64,000 bases of DNA from Actinocatenispora comari (GCF_017312725.1 NZ_BOPO01000019.1:27715-91714); one strand, 5' to 3'; positions 1-8,299 are shown, counted from the stretch's first letter. Notes: generated from the sequence alone by a model not told the origin. A program made the numbers and translations.

Positions 1-123
1 GTCGTGGCCGCGACCGGCCCGCCCGGTACCGGAGGGCTGGCGGCGCCCTCCGACCCTCACCGGTCGGTGACCCGGCCGTTCCGGTGCGCCGGGCCGTCCG
101 GGGGTACCGGCGGGCGGGGCCGT

Positions 124-183
124 CCCGGTGCGGCGGGTGGGTCGGCGCTCGCCCCCGGTGCGGCGGGTGGGTCGGCGCTCGCC
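124..183. repeat. 30-bp tandem direct repeat, two copies
   Basis: Positions 124-153 and 154-183 are identical 30-mers beginning cccggtgcggcggg. They lie in the non-coding 5' flank of the DUF402 gene. Open frames read through them because the unit is a multiple of three, but nothing else supports translation there. Confidence 0.9.
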
Positions 184-253
184 GCTCGGGGTCGGATGTG
201 AGCGACGCCATCCCGCGGTGGTCGTGGCCCGGCCGGGCGGGCAGGCTGCCGGC

Positions 254-988
254 ATGACGAAGATGCGGAATCCCGGCGACGTGCTGGTCGAGCGGATCTA
301 CTTCGGCGGCGCGCTGTGCCAGGTGATCCCGGCCCGGGTGCTCCGGCACGACGCCGACGAACTGGTCGTCTGGGTGGCCGGCGGCACCCCGGTGCTGCGC
401 CGGCGCGGCCGGTCCGGGCAGGCGCTGCGCGACGTGCCGCGGGCCGACTGGCCGAGCGAACTGACGCCGGCGGAGTGGACCGGTTCGGGGGTCGTCCGCC
501 GCTACCTGCCGGGCGTCGACCATTCGGTGTGGTGGTTCTTCGCCGACGCCGGGCCGAGCGGGCCGGACAGCTTCGAGGGCTGGTACGTCAACCTGGAGCG
601 GCATCGTCTGTGGGCCGACGGCGCCGGTATCGACGTGGTCGACCAGGAGCTCGACGGCTGGGTGACGCCGGACCACGCCTGGCAGTGGAAGGACGAGGAG
701 TCGTTCGCCGCCAAGATCGGCGACCCCGGCTTCTTCGACGCGGCCGAGGCGGCGCTGGTGCGGGCCGAGGGGGAGCGGGTCCGGCCGGTCGCCGAGCGGG
801 CCGGCGTCCCGTTCGACGGTACCTGGTGCGACTTTCGTCCGGATCCGTCCTGGTCGCTGCCCGCGCGGCCGGACCCCGCCACGACCCGACGGCCGCCGGC
901 CCTGCGCGTCGGTGCCGTACCGGCACCCGCGGACGGCGCCGCGGGGCGCCCGGGGGAGCGGCCGGACGGGGTGCCGGTGCCCGATTGA
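254..988 (+). CDS. DUF402 domain-containing protein
   Basis: A 244-residue soluble protein. The middle part (WWFFADAG, then GWYVNLE, then the acidic VVDQELDGWV stretch) is typical of the DUF402/FomD-like family. Characterised members hydrolyse nucleoside diphosphates or CMP-activated intermediates and bind divalent metal through acidic residues; the substrate of this one is unknown. I chose the ATG at 254, because upstream codons in the same frame run through a tandem repeat; ATG 263 is a possible alternative. No good ribosome binding site is seen. A CANNNT hexamer (CAGGCT) lies 6 nt before the ATG and may be the -10 of a leaderless transcript. The last 30 residues are P/R/G-rich and probably disordered. 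It sits upstream of the rpsP operon in the same direction, separated by 185 nt. Confidence 0.75.
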   Translation: MTKMRNPGDVLVERIYFGGALCQVIPARVLRHDADELVVWVAGGTPVLRRRGRSGQALRDVPRADWPSELTPAEWTGSGVVRRYLPGVDHSVWWFFADAGPSGPDSFEGWYVNLERHRLWADGAGIDVVDQELDGWVTPDHAWQWKDEESFAAKIGDPGFFDAAEAALVRAEGERVRPVAERAGVPFDGTWCDFRPDPSWSLPARPDPATTRRPPALRVGAVPAPADGAAGRPGERPDGVPVPD

Positions 989-1173
989 GGGCGTGTCGTC
1001 GAGGCCGGGACGGGTCTGGCAGAATGGACCGCTGAACCGGCGCGCGTCCGGCGCCCTCTACCCGGTGCGTCGCCAGTCAACATGCCAGCACGGATCCGTC
1101 GTCGTCGACCATGCCCCACGTGGTCGCCGCCTCGTGACCCGCGCGGCTTTCCGACACAGGAGCGAACACAACC

Positions 1174-1671
1174 GTGGCAGTACGCATCCGGCTCAAGCGG
1201 CTGGGGAAGATCCGCAACCCGCAGTACCGCATCGTGGTGGCCGACGCCCGCACCAAGCGCGACGGCCGCGTCATCGAGGAGGTCGGCAAGTACCACCCGA
1301 AGGAGGACCCCTCGTACATCGAGGTCAACTCCGACCGGGTGCAGTACTGGCTGTCCGTCGGTGCGCAGCCGAGCGAGCCCGTGCAGGCGATCCTGTCCCG
1401 CACCGGTGACTGGCAGAAGTTCAAGGGCCAGCCGGCCCCGGAGCCGCTGAAGGTGCCGGCCCCGAAGCAGGACCGGCAGGCTCGGTACGAGGCGGAGGCC
1501 AAGGCGGCCGCCGGCGTCGACACGCCGGGCAAGCCGGAGGCCAAGACCGAGAAGAAGAAGCCGGCCAAGAAGGCCGAGGAGCCGGCCAAGAAGGCCGACG
1601 AGAAGGCCGACAGCGCGCCGGCGGCGACCGACGGGAAGGCGGCCGGTGCCGATGCCGGCGCGGAATCCTGA
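1174..1671 (+). CDS. rpsP: 30S ribosomal protein S16
   Basis: S16 is an early-assembly protein of the small ribosomal subunit body. The N-terminal ~85 residues ([20 protein letters not shown] onward, with KYHPKEDPS) are the conserved S16 fold. After about residue 95 the protein continues with a long Lys/Ala/Pro/Glu-rich tail to 165 residues, a known actinobacterial extension; bacterial S16 is otherwise about 80-90 residues. The GTG start at 1174 is preceded by AGGAG (1158-1162). This is the first gene of the rpsP-KH-rimM-trmD group, and the stop is separated by one base from the next start. A promoter should lie in 989-1173, but I could not fix its hexamers. Confidence 0.97.
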   Translation: MAVRIRLKRLGKIRNPQYRIVVADARTKRDGRVIEEVGKYHPKEDPSYIEVNSDRVQYWLSVGAQPSEPVQAILSRTGDWQKFKGQPAPEPLKVPAPKQDRQARYEAEAKAAAGVDTPGKPEAKTEKKKPAKKAEEPAKKADEKADSAPAATDGKAAGADAGAES

Positions 1672-1672
1672 G

Positions 1673-1903
1673 GTGCTCCGCCCGGCCCTCGACCATCTGG
1701 TTCGCGGGATCGTGGAACACCCCGACGACGTGCGGGTCCGCATGGTCAACTCGCGCCGCGGCAAGCGGCTCGAGGTCCGGGTCCACCCGGACGACCTGGG
1801 CACCGTGATCGGCCGGGGTGGCCGTACCGCCAAGGCACTGCGCCAGGTGGTCGGGTCGGTGGGCGGACGCGGTATTCGAGTCGAGATCATCGACAGTTAC
1901 TGA
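1673..1903 (+). CDS. khpA: KH-domain RNA-binding protein (KhpA-like)
   Basis: A 76-residue single KH-domain protein with the signature VIGRGGRTAKALR, which is the GxxG loop that grips RNA. In other Gram-positives KhpA pairs with KhpB and affects division and translation; here the role is inferred from family and position between rpsP and rimM. The GTG at 1673 was chosen because it makes the N-terminus VLRPALDHLVRGI, which lines up with actinobacterial homologues. Earlier in-frame starts (GTG 1646, ATG 1652) would overlap the end of rpsP. The start lies one nucleotide after the rpsP stop, so translation is probably coupled. Confidence 0.9.
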   Translation: MLRPALDHLVRGIVEHPDDVRVRMVNSRRGKRLEVRVHPDDLGTVIGRGGRTAKALRQVVGSVGGRGIRVEIIDSY

Positions 1904-1904
1904 C

Positions 1905-2429
1905 GTGCAGCTGACCGTCGGACGCATCGTCCGTCCGCACGGCGTCCGGGGCGAGGTCCTGGTCGACGTGCGGACCGACGACCCGGAGATCCGTTTCGCC
2001 ACCGGCGCGGTGCTGTCCACCGCGCCGGTCGGCGTCGGGCCGCTGACCGTGGAGTACGCCCGGGGCCGCACGGTGGCCGCCGGCCGGGTCCGGTTGATCG
2101 TGGCGTTCGCCGAGATCGCCGACCGCAACCAGGCCGAGGACATGCGCGGCACCGAGCTGTCCGTCGATGCCGCTGAGCTGGTCGCCCCGGAGGACCCGGA
2201 CGAGTTCCACGACCAGCAGTTGGTCGGGCTGACCGCCGTCGACACCGACGGGGAGACGCTCGGCGAGGTGGTCCGCGTCGACCACCTGCCCGCCTCCGAC
2301 CTGCTCGCGGTGCGCCGGCCGGACGGGCACGAGGCGCTGGTGCCGTTCGTGGCCGCGCTGGTGCCCGAGGTGCGGCTGGCCGAGCGCCAGGTGGTGCTGA
2401 CACCGCCGGAAGGCCTGCTCGACCTGTGA
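1905..2429 (+). CDS. rimM: Ribosome maturation factor RimM
   Basis: RimM binds S19 and helps mature the 16S rRNA 3' domain of the 30S subunit. The 174-residue product has the N-terminal RimM beta-barrel (VGRIVRPHGVRGEVLVDVRT) and a C-terminal PRC-barrel (about residues 95-174, LVGLTAVDTDGETLGEV ... EALVPFVAALVPEV). The GTG at 1905 follows the KH gene stop by one nucleotide, placing VQLTVGRIVRPHG at the N-terminus as in the family. The operon position between KH and trmD is the standard actinobacterial order. A start 29 codons upstream would overlap the KH gene and was rejected. Confidence 0.96.
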   Translation: MQLTVGRIVRPHGVRGEVLVDVRTDDPEIRFATGAVLSTAPVGVGPLTVEYARGRTVAAGRVRLIVAFAEIADRNQAEDMRGTELSVDAAELVAPEDPDEFHDQQLVGLTAVDTDGETLGEVVRVDHLPASDLLAVRRPDGHEALVPFVAALVPEVRLAERQVVLTPPEGLLDL

Positions 2430-2457
2430 CGACCACCCGGTCGGATGAGGCTGAATC

Positions 2458-3231
2458 GTGCGTATCGACGTCCTGACGATCTTCCCGGACTACCTCGCGC
2501 CGCTGTCCCTGTCGCTGATCGGCCGGGCCCGCGAGCGCGGGCTGCTCGACGTGTCGGTGCACGACCTGCGGCGGTGGACTGCCGACGTGCACCGCACCGT
2601 CGACGACACCCCGTACGGCGGCGGGCCGGGCATGGTGATGCGGCCCGAGCCGTGGGGCCTCGCCTTCGACGAGCTGGTACCGGTCGGCACGACGCCACCG
2701 CGGCTGGTGGTGCCGAGCCCGGCCGGGGTACCGCTGACCCAGGCGCTCGCCGCCGACCTCGCCGCCGAGCCGTGGCTGCTGTTCGGCTGCGGCCGGTACG
2801 AGGGGATCGACCAGCGGGTGCTGGACGAGGCCGCCGACCGGATGCCGGTGACGGAGGTCTCGCTCGGGGACGTGGTGCTGTTCGGCGGCGAGGTCGCGGT
2901 GCTCGCCGTGGTCGAGGCGGTCACCCGACTGCTGCCCGGCGTCCTCGGCAACGCCGAGTCGTTGACCGAGGAGTCGCACACCGGTGGCCTGCTGGAAGCA
3001 CCGATGTACACCAAACCGCCGGTCTGGCGGGATCGGCCGGTACCGGACGTGCTGCGCTCCGGTGACCATGGCCGGATCGCCCGGTGGCGGCGTGATCAGG
3101 CCCTCGTCCGTACCGCGAGGCGCCGCCCCGATCTGCTCGCCGCATTGCCACCCGGTACGCTGGACGCGACGGACCAGCTTGCGCTCGCCGAGGGTGGATA
3201 TCCACCCGAGTCGGAGAGTGTGGCAGAGTAG
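2458..3231 (+). CDS. trmD: tRNA (guanine-N1)-methyltransferase TrmD
   Basis: TrmD methylates G37 of tRNAs with a G36G37 sequence, using S-adenosylmethionine, and prevents +1 frameshifting. The SPOUT-class trefoil knot is visible in [15 protein letters not shown] (about residues 108-122) and [20 protein letters not shown] (about residues 133-152). The early motif YGGGPGMVM binds the tRNA/SAM region. Length (257) is slightly above the usual ~240. GTG start at 2458 with GATGAGG 8-14 nt upstream. It is 28 nt after rimM in the same operon. Confidence 0.97.
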   Translation: MRIDVLTIFPDYLAPLSLSLIGRARERGLLDVSVHDLRRWTADVHRTVDDTPYGGGPGMVMRPEPWGLAFDELVPVGTTPPRLVVPSPAGVPLTQALAADLAAEPWLLFGCGRYEGIDQRVLDEAADRMPVTEVSLGDVVLFGGEVAVLAVVEAVTRLLPGVLGNAESLTEESHTGGLLEAPMYTKPPVWRDRPVPDVLRSGDHGRIARWRRDQALVRTARRRPDLLAALPPGTLDATDQLALAEGGYPPESESVAE

Positions 3232-3233
3232 TG

Positions 3234-3286
3234 GGGTTGCCGCAGGCGCCAGATCGCCTCTTCGACTCTGGTACGGCCCGCAACCC
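3234..3286 (+). promoter_or_regulatory. Nested stem-loop in the rplS 5' leader
   Basis: The outer stem pairs GGGTTGC (3234-3240) with GCAACCC (3280-3286), 7 bp perfect. An inner stem pairs CCAGA (3249-3253) with TCTGG (3267-3271). The structure starts 2 nt after the trmD stop and ends 56 nt before the rplS start. It could be a ribosomal-protein leader that binds L19, or an RNA processing or attenuation element between trmD and rplS. It has no T-run, so a classical terminator is not supported. Confidence 0.5.
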
Positions 3287-3342
3287 AAAGAAGTTTCCAC
3301 CCGGCGCTCACGCGCGCCCTTGAGTTTGAGGAAGCAGTCGCG

Positions 3343-3699
3343 ATGAACACGCTGGACACTCTCGATGCCCAGTCTCAGCGGGTAGACGTTCCGGACTTCC
3401 GCCCCGGTGACACCGTCAAGGTCTCGGTCCGGGTCGTTGAGGGCACCCGGTCCCGCGTCCAGGTCTTCCAGGGCGTGGTGATCCGCCGGCAGGGCGCCGG
3501 CCTGCGTGAGACCTTCACCGTCCGCAAGGTCAGCTTCGGCGTCGGGGTCGAGCGCACGTTCCCGGTGAACACCCCGGTGATCGACAGGATCGAGCTGGTC
3601 AGCCGCGGCGCCGTGCGTCGCGCGAAGCTCTACTACCTGCGCAACCTGCGCGGCAAGGCCGCGAAGATCAAGGAGAAGCGCGAGCCCAGCGCCAGCTGA
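3343..3699 (+). CDS. rplS: 50S ribosomal protein L19
   Basis: L19 sits at the 30S-50S interface and supports intersubunit bridges. The 118-residue product matches the whole family, with [20 protein letters not shown] near residue 20, the [11 protein letters not shown] loop, [17 protein letters not shown] and the basic tail [24 protein letters not shown] start at 3343 preceded by GAGGAAG (3328-3334). The 111-nt leader after trmD is structured (see the stem-loop at 3234-3286), suggesting independent control of rplS expression. Confidence 0.98.
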   Translation: MNTLDTLDAQSQRVDVPDFRPGDTVKVSVRVVEGTRSRVQVFQGVVIRRQGAGLRETFTVRKVSFGVGVERTFPVNTPVIDRIELVSRGAVRRAKLYYLRNLRGKAAKIKEKREPSAS

Positions 3700-3798
3700 C
3701 GTCGCGTTCGGACGCCGGGCAGCAGCCAGCAGGCCGCCGCCCGGCGTCGTCGTACCCGCCTCCTCGCCGTCTCGGCATCGAAGATGATCGTGGCGTCG

Positions 3799-3804
3799 TA
3801 GGCT
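3799..3804 (+). promoter_or_regulatory. Candidate leaderless -10 element for lepB
   Basis: TAGGCT ends 6 nt before the lepB GTG, and no Shine-Dalgarno sequence precedes that start. The TANNNT hexamer at this distance puts the transcription start on or next to the first base of the start codon. Confidence 0.5.
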
Positions 3805-3810
3805 GCGGCA

Positions 3811-4476
3811 GTGACCGAAACCCACGAGCAGCACCGGGCCGCGCACGCGCCCCGGCCGCGGCAACACGGCTCGCTCTGGCGCGAGCTGCCGGTGCTGATC
3901 GTGATCGCGGTGCTGGTCGCGGTCACGATCCGGGTGTTCGTCCTGCAGACGTTCTGGATCCCGTCCGGGTCGATGGAGCACACCCTCGACATCAACGACC
4001 GGGTGCTCGTCAACAAGATCAGCTACGACTTCCGCTCGCCGCACCGCGGTGAGGTGATCGTCTTCCGCTCGCCGGTGTCGTGGCGCACCGACCCGGCCGA
4101 GAAGGACTTCATCAAGCGGGTCATCGCGCTCGGCGGAGACCACATCACCTGCTGCGACCGGGCCGGTCGGATCAGCGTCAACGGGCACGCCCTGGACGAG
4201 ACCCCGTACCTGTACCGGGGCGCGAACGGTGCGCAGGAACCGCCGTCCGACGGCAGGTTCGACGTCCGGGTACCGACCGGCCGGATCTGGGTGATGGGCG
4301 ACCACCGGCTGGAGTCCGGTGACTCGCGGGAGCACTACCTGCGGACCCGCGACCCGGTCGAGGCCACCATCCCGGCCAGCTCGGTGATCGGCGACGCGTT
4401 CGCGATCTACTGGCCGCCCAGCCGGATGCGCTTCCTCGGCGTACCGCGCACCTTCGACAAGGTGCCCGATCCGTGA
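3811..4476 (+). CDS. lepB: Signal peptidase I
   Basis: A membrane-bound serine protease that removes signal peptides from secreted proteins on the outer face of the membrane. One transmembrane segment lies at about residues 25-46 (VLIVIAVLVAVTIRVFVLQ). The catalytic Ser54 is in PSGSMEHTL and the general-base Lys102 in DFIKRVIALGGD. The box with MGDHR and SGDSR (about residues 166-178) completes the S26 family fold. GTG start at 3811, probably leaderless. It lies between rplS and rnhB, the usual actinobacterial place. Length 221 is typical. Confidence 0.96.
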   Translation: MTETHEQHRAAHAPRPRQHGSLWRELPVLIVIAVLVAVTIRVFVLQTFWIPSGSMEHTLDINDRVLVNKISYDFRSPHRGEVIVFRSPVSWRTDPAEKDFIKRVIALGGDHITCCDRAGRISVNGHALDETPYLYRGANGAQEPPSDGRFDVRVPTGRIWVMGDHRLESGDSREHYLRTRDPVEATIPASSVIGDAFAIYWPPSRMRFLGVPRTFDKVPDP

Positions 4477-4603
4477 CGGACCCTCCGTGGCCATCCGCCG
4501 GGCCGCGCCGCGCCGTAGGACGAGGCACCCGTGGCCGCTGCCGCCCGGCCGGCGCCGCGCCGTAGGCTGGGAGGCCGGTACGAGCCGACGGCCACGAGTG
4601 GCG

Positions 4604-4609
4604 TAGCGT
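4604..4609 (+). promoter_or_regulatory. Candidate -10 element for rnhB
   Basis: TAGCGT, which would start transcription near 4616 and give a ~34-nt leader containing the rnhB ribosome binding site GGAGGT (4635-4640). A second similar hexamer, TAGGCT, is at 4563-4568. No clear -35 box is seen. Confidence 0.35.
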
Positions 4610-4649
4610 GGCGCGCTCGTCCGCCCTGCTCCACGGAGGTTGCCGGCAG

Positions 4650-5375
4650 ATGCTCGCGCCACAGCGCACCGTGATCCGTCGCGGATCCGGCATGTACGGG
4701 CTGGAACAGGCGCTGCGCCGCCGTGGTTTCGCCCGCATCGCCGGCGCCGACGAGGCGGGCCGGGGCGCCTGCGCCGGTCCCCTGGTGGTCGCCGCGGCGG
4801 TGCTGCCGGCCGGCAAGCGCGGCGAGATCCCGGGGCTCGCCGACTCCAAGCTGCTCACCGCCGCCGCCCGGGAACGCGTCTACGACGAGGTCGTGGCGCG
4901 GGCCGACGCGTACGAGATCGTGGTGATCGGCCCGACCGAGGTGGACACCCGGGGCCTGCACGTGTGCAACGTGGCCGGGATGCGGCGCGCGTTCGCCCGG
5001 CTGGCGCCGGCGCCGGACTACGTGCTCACCGACGGGTTCCCGGTCGACGGGGTCGGGGTGCCCGGCCTCGCGGTCTGGAAGGGCGACCGGGTCGCGGCCT
5101 GCGTCGCGGCGGCCAGCGTGCTGGCCAAGGTGACCAGGGACCGGATGATGACCGAGCTGGCGCAGCGGTGGCCGCAGTACGGCTTCGCCGAGCACAAGGG
5201 CTACGTCACGCCGGTGCACTCGGCGGCCCTCGAACAGCACGGCCCCTGCCCCGAGCACCGCTTCTCGTACGTGAACGTCGCGGCCGTGGCGGATCGGGCC
5301 GACCCGGCGGTCCGGCGGCTGCGACCCGCCCTACCGGCGTCGACGCTTTTGCTGGCAGATGCCGGCGAGGCATGA
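4650..5375 (+). CDS. rnhB: Ribonuclease HII
   Basis: Cleaves the RNA strand of RNA-DNA hybrids and single ribonucleotides left in DNA. The catalytic carboxylates are in GADEAGRGACAG (the DEAGRG box, about residues 31-36). Further motifs are ADSKLL, VLTDGFP and ASVLAKVTRDRMM. The ATG at 4650 was chosen because GGAGGT ends 9 nt upstream; the earlier ATG at 4608 has no such site and adds a non-conserved leader. Length 241 residues. It is followed by DUF2469, a constant neighbour in actinobacteria. Confidence 0.95.
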   Translation: MLAPQRTVIRRGSGMYGLEQALRRRGFARIAGADEAGRGACAGPLVVAAAVLPAGKRGEIPGLADSKLLTAAARERVYDEVVARADAYEIVVIGPTEVDTRGLHVCNVAGMRRAFARLAPAPDYVLTDGFPVDGVGVPGLAVWKGDRVAACVAAASVLAKVTRDRMMTELAQRWPQYGFAEHKGYVTPVHSAALEQHGPCPEHRFSYVNVAAVADRADPAVRRLRPALPASTLLLADAGEA

Positions 5376-5456
5376 TCTGCTCGGGGCGTCGGCGCGTCCC
5401 CGCGGCGACCGGCTCGCCGGCGTAGGCGACAATATCGGCATGGAGGACGCGACGAG

Positions 5457-5780
5457 ATGAGCGCCGAGGATCTCGAGAAGTACGAGACGGAGATGGAGCT
5501 GCAGCTCTATCGCGAGTACCGCGACATCGTCCGCCAGTTCTCCTATGTCGTGGAGACCGAGCGCCGGTTCTACCTGGCCAATGCGGTCGATCTGGCGGTG
5601 CGCAACACCGACGGCGAGGTCTACTTCGAGGTGGAGATGACCGACGCCTGGGTGTGGGACATGTACCGGCCGGCCCGGTTCGTCAAGCACGTGCGGGTGA
5701 TGACGTTCAAGGACGTCAACATCGAAGAGCTCGATAAGCCGGACATTTCGCTGCCGGACGACGCGAGCTTCGGCACCTGA
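5457..5780 (+). CDS. DUF2469 family protein
   Basis: A 107-residue, strongly acidic protein found in nearly all actinobacteria next to rnhB. It matches the family from end to end (MSAEDLEKYETEMELQLYRE, the VETERRFYLANAVD segment, YFEVEMTDAWVWDMYRPARF). No enzymatic motif, signal peptide or membrane segment is visible, and the function is unknown. ATG start at 5457 with GGAGG (5442-5446) 10 nt upstream. A perfect 14-bp hairpin follows the stop. Confidence 0.93.
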   Translation: MSAEDLEKYETEMELQLYREYRDIVRQFSYVVETERRFYLANAVDLAVRNTDGEVYFEVEMTDAWVWDMYRPARFVKHVRVMTFKDVNIEELDKPDISLPDDASFGT

Positions 5781-5812
5781 TCGGCGCCCTCGCCCGCACC
5801 GGCTGAGCCGCC

Positions 5813-5848
5813 CCGAAGCGGACCCGCCTCGCGCCGGGTCCGCTTCGG
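5813..5848 (+). terminator. Perfect 14-bp hairpin after DUF2469
   Basis: Arms 5813-5826 and 5835-5848 (beginning CCGAAGCGGACC) pair without mismatch around an 8-nt loop, 32 nt after the DUF2469 stop. There is no U-tract, as is common for actinobacterial terminators. Confidence 0.8.
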
Positions 5849-5908
5849 CCGTTCGGACCGGGCCCGGTCGCCAGGGATGATCCGGCTGCCGTCGGGTACC
5901 CCGAGGGC

Positions 5909-6199
5909 ATGGACGAACCACGCGAGACGCCGTACGACAGCGACCCGCCGGGCGAGGTGGACATGCCTCCCGACACCGGACCGAACCCGCCGGCGATGCC
6001 CGGCACCTCGGAGGGACAGCGGCCGGTCCAGGGCATCTACCGCCCCGACATCGGTCCCGGCGGCGACGACATCGACACCGGCGAACGGCCGCTGCCCGGC
6101 CGTGGCCGCATCTCCCGCGGCGGCGACGCCAGCGGGGCGCCCGGCCCCGGACGGCCGGCGCCGCCGCACGAACGTACCGACCCGGACTCCGACGCCTGA
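5909..6199 (+). CDS. Hypothetical disordered Pro/Asp/Gly-rich protein
   Basis: A 96-residue frame with no recognised domain. The composition is dominated by P, G, D and R (DTGPNPPAMPG, RPGP-type stretches), with few hydrophobic residues, which suggests an unstructured protein. The start codon ATG 5909 has only a weak GAGGG nearby. Third-position GC is consistent with coding, and the frame is free-standing between a terminator and yraN. It could be a real lineage-specific small protein or a chance frame in GC-rich DNA. Confidence 0.45.
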   Translation: MDEPRETPYDSDPPGEVDMPPDTGPNPPAMPGTSEGQRPVQGIYRPDIGPGGDDIDTGERPLPGRGRISRGGDASGAPGPGRPAPPHERTDPDSDA

Positions 6200-6267
6200 G
6201 CACCCGTACGCCTGCCCGTGCGTTCGTGTGTGCGGGTGGATAGCACGGTTCCCGGCCGACGTCACCT

Positions 6268-6295
6268 CTGTCCACAGGGGTGCCCGGTGTCCACA
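6268..6295 (+). promoter_or_regulatory. Pair of DnaA-box-like sequences upstream of yraN
   Basis: CTGTCCACA (6268-6276) and GTGTCCACA (6287-6295), 10 bp apart and in the same orientation. Each differs from the actinobacterial DnaA box TTGTCCACA at the first base. They lie ~70 nt before the yraN start in a 164-nt gap. They could bind DnaA or be a chance occurrence. Confidence 0.35.
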
Positions 6296-6363
6296 GATCT
6301 GCCCTGAGTACCCGATCGGGCGTCCCGTTCGCGGCACGGTTGCCGTGATCCGGGAGGTGCTCG

Positions 6364-6771
6364 ATGAACACAGCAGGCTCGGGGCGGCTCGGCGACCCGC
6401 CCAGTCCGTACCAGCGGCGCACGGCGCTCGGCCGGTTCGGCGAACGGCTGGCCGCCGCTCACCTCGGCGCGCACGGCCTGACCGTGCTGGCGCGCAACTG
6501 GCGCTGTGCCCGCGGTGAGCTCGACCTCGTCGCCCTCGACCCGCGCACCGCGACGCTGGTGTTCTGCGAGGTGAAGACGCGCCGATCGGAGCAGTTCGGG
6601 CCGCCGGCGGCGGCGGTGGGCGCGGTGAAGGCACGTCGCATCCGTCACCTCGCGCTCGACTGGCTGGAGAGCACCGGCACCCGCCGCGGCCCGCTGCGCT
6701 TCGACGTGATCAGCGTGCTCGCCCCGCCCGGCGGTGCCGTCCGGCTCGAACACCTGACCTCGGCGTTCTGA
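6364..6771 (+). CDS. YraN family (UPF0102) endonuclease-fold protein
   Basis: A 135-residue protein of the UPF0102 family, which has a Holliday-junction-resolvase/restriction-endonuclease-like fold. The conserved nuclease-like core is GELDLVALDPRTATLVFCEVKTR, with E..D...EVK (about residues 56-77). The N-terminal GRFGERLAAAHL helix is also typical. The biochemical role is unproven; position upstream of comM and dprA suggests DNA metabolism. ATG at 6364 with GGGAGG 6-11 nt upstream; comM starts 10 nt after its stop, so the two are likely cotranscribed. Confidence 0.92.
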   Translation: MNTAGSGRLGDPPSPYQRRTALGRFGERLAAAHLGAHGLTVLARNWRCARGELDLVALDPRTATLVFCEVKTRRSEQFGPPAAAVGAVKARRIRHLALDWLESTGTRRGPLRFDVISVLAPPGGAVRLEHLTSAF

Positions 6772-6781
6772 GGCGCCGGCG

Positions 6782-8299
6782 ATGGGATACGCGCGAGTGC
6801 TGTCGGTCGGCCTGCTCGGGTTGGCCGGCCGGCTGATCGAGATCGAGGCCGACCTGTCCGCCGGGCTGCCCGGCATGACCGTCTCCGGCCTGCCGGACGC
6901 CGCGGTGAACGAGTCGCGGGAACGCATCCGCGCGGCGGTCATCAACTCCGGGCTCCCGTGGCCCAACCGGCGCATCACCGTGAACCTGCTGCCCGCGTCG
7001 GTGCCCAAGCACGGCTCGCTGTTCGATCTGGGTGTCGCCGCAGCGGTGCTGTGCGCTGCCGGGGCGGTCCCGGTCGACCGCATCCACGACGTCGCCCTGA
7101 TCGGCGAGCTCGGCCTGGACGGCCGGGTGCGACCGGTGCGCGGTGTGCTGCCGGCGGTGCTCGCCGCGGGACGGTCCGGGGTGCACCGGGTGCTGGTGCC
7201 GGCCGGCAACGGCCGGGAGGCGGCGCTCGTGCCGGACACCGTCGTGCAGACCGTCGAGACGCTCTCGATGCTGCTCGCCCACCTGCGTGGGGAGGCGGAA
7301 CTGCCCGGCCCGGCGGCGGACGACGACGCCGTCCCGAGCAGCCCGACCGCCGACCTGGCCGACGTCGTCGGCCAGGAACGGGGCCGCCGCGCGATCGAGA
7401 TCGCCGCGGCCGGCGGGCACAACGTCGCGCTGTTCGGGCCGCCCGGTGCGGGCAAGACGATGCTCGCCGAACGGCTGCCGGGTGTGCTCCCGCCGCTGTC
7501 CGACGAGCAGGCGCTGGAGGTCACCGCGGTGCACTCGGTGGTCGGCGCGCTGGCCGGGGCCGCCGGGCTGCTGCGCCAACCGCCGTACCAGGCTCCGCAC
7601 CACACCTCGACGCCGGCCGCCATCGTCGGCGGTGGCAGCGGGCTGCCCCGACCAGGCGCGATCTCCCTCGCGCATCACGGCGTGCTGTTCCTCGACGAGG
7701 CACCGGAGTACCGGCCGGGGGTGCTCAACGCCCTGCGGGAGCCGCTGGAGAACGGCGAGATCCGGCTCGCCCGCGCCGCCGGCAGCACCTGCTTCCCGGC
7801 GCGGTTCCAGCTCGTACTGGCCGCGAACCCCTGTCCCTGCGGCGAACGTGGCGGCGACTGCCTGTGCAGCCCGTTGGTGCGCCGCCGCTACCTGGGCCGG
7901 CTGTCCGGGCCCCTGCTGGACCGCGTCGACCTGCAGCTCGATCTGCTCCCGGTCCGCTCCGCGCACCTGCTGATCGAGGGTCAGGTGCCGGAAGACTCGG
8001 CCACCGTCGCGGCACGCGTCCGGCAGGCGCGAGACAGCGCCGCGGCCCGCTGGTCCGGCGCGGCCGGGCCGCTCAACGCCACCATTCCCGGCCGCACGCT
8101 GCGTTCCGGCCGGTGGCGGCTGCCGCGCACGGTGAGCACGCTCGCCGAACGGTTGGTGGACAGCGGCGCCCTGTCGGCCCGCGGGTACGACCGCGTCCTG
8201 CGCATCGCGTGGACGGTGGCCGACCTGGCTGGCCGGTCCCGCCCTGATGCCGGCGACGTGGCCGAGGCGATCGAGCTGCGCACCAGGACGACGCCATGA
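6782..8299 (+). CDS. comM: YifB/ComM family Mg-chelatase-like AAA+ ATPase
   Basis: ComM is a hexameric AAA+ helicase that promotes branch migration during natural transformation. The 505-residue protein has an N-terminal Lon-like domain (residues 1-170, with LPGMTVSGLPDAAVNESRER), then a Mg-chelatase AAA+ domain with Walker A GPPGAGKT (about 219-226) and Walker B VLFLDEAPE (about 300-308). A Cys-rich insertion (CPCGERGGDCLC) and the C-terminal helical domain follow. It starts 10 nt after yraN, and its TGA overlaps the possible dprA ATG at 8296 (ATGA), indicating coupling. Whether this organism is naturally competent is not shown by the window. Confidence 0.93.
   Translation: MGYARVLSVGLLGLAGRLIEIEADLSAGLPGMTVSGLPDAAVNESRERIRAAVINSGLPWPNRRITVNLLPASVPKHGSLFDLGVAAAVLCAAGAVPVDRIHDVALIGELGLDGRVRPVRGVLPAVLAAGRSGVHRVLVPAGNGREAALVPDTVVQTVETLSMLLAHLRGEAELPGPAADDDAVPSSPTADLADVVGQERGRRAIEIAAAGGHNVALFGPPGAGKTMLAERLPGVLPPLSDEQALEVTAVHSVVGALAGAAGLLRQPPYQAPHHTSTPAAIVGGGSGLPRPGAISLAHHGVLFLDEAPEYRPGVLNALREPLENGEIRLARAAGSTCFPARFQLVLAANPCPCGERGGDCLCSPLVRRRYLGRLSGPLLDRVDLQLDLLPVRSAHLLIEGQVPEDSATVAARVRQARDSAAARWSGAAGPLNATIPGRTLRSGRWRLPRTVSTLAERLVDSGALSARGYDRVLRIAWTVADLAGRSRPDAGDVAEAIELRTRTTP

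Noticed and set aside
4..201. 65-codon open frame at the left edge
   Set aside because: Made of a 30-bp tandem repeat, no ribosome binding site, no conserved pattern.
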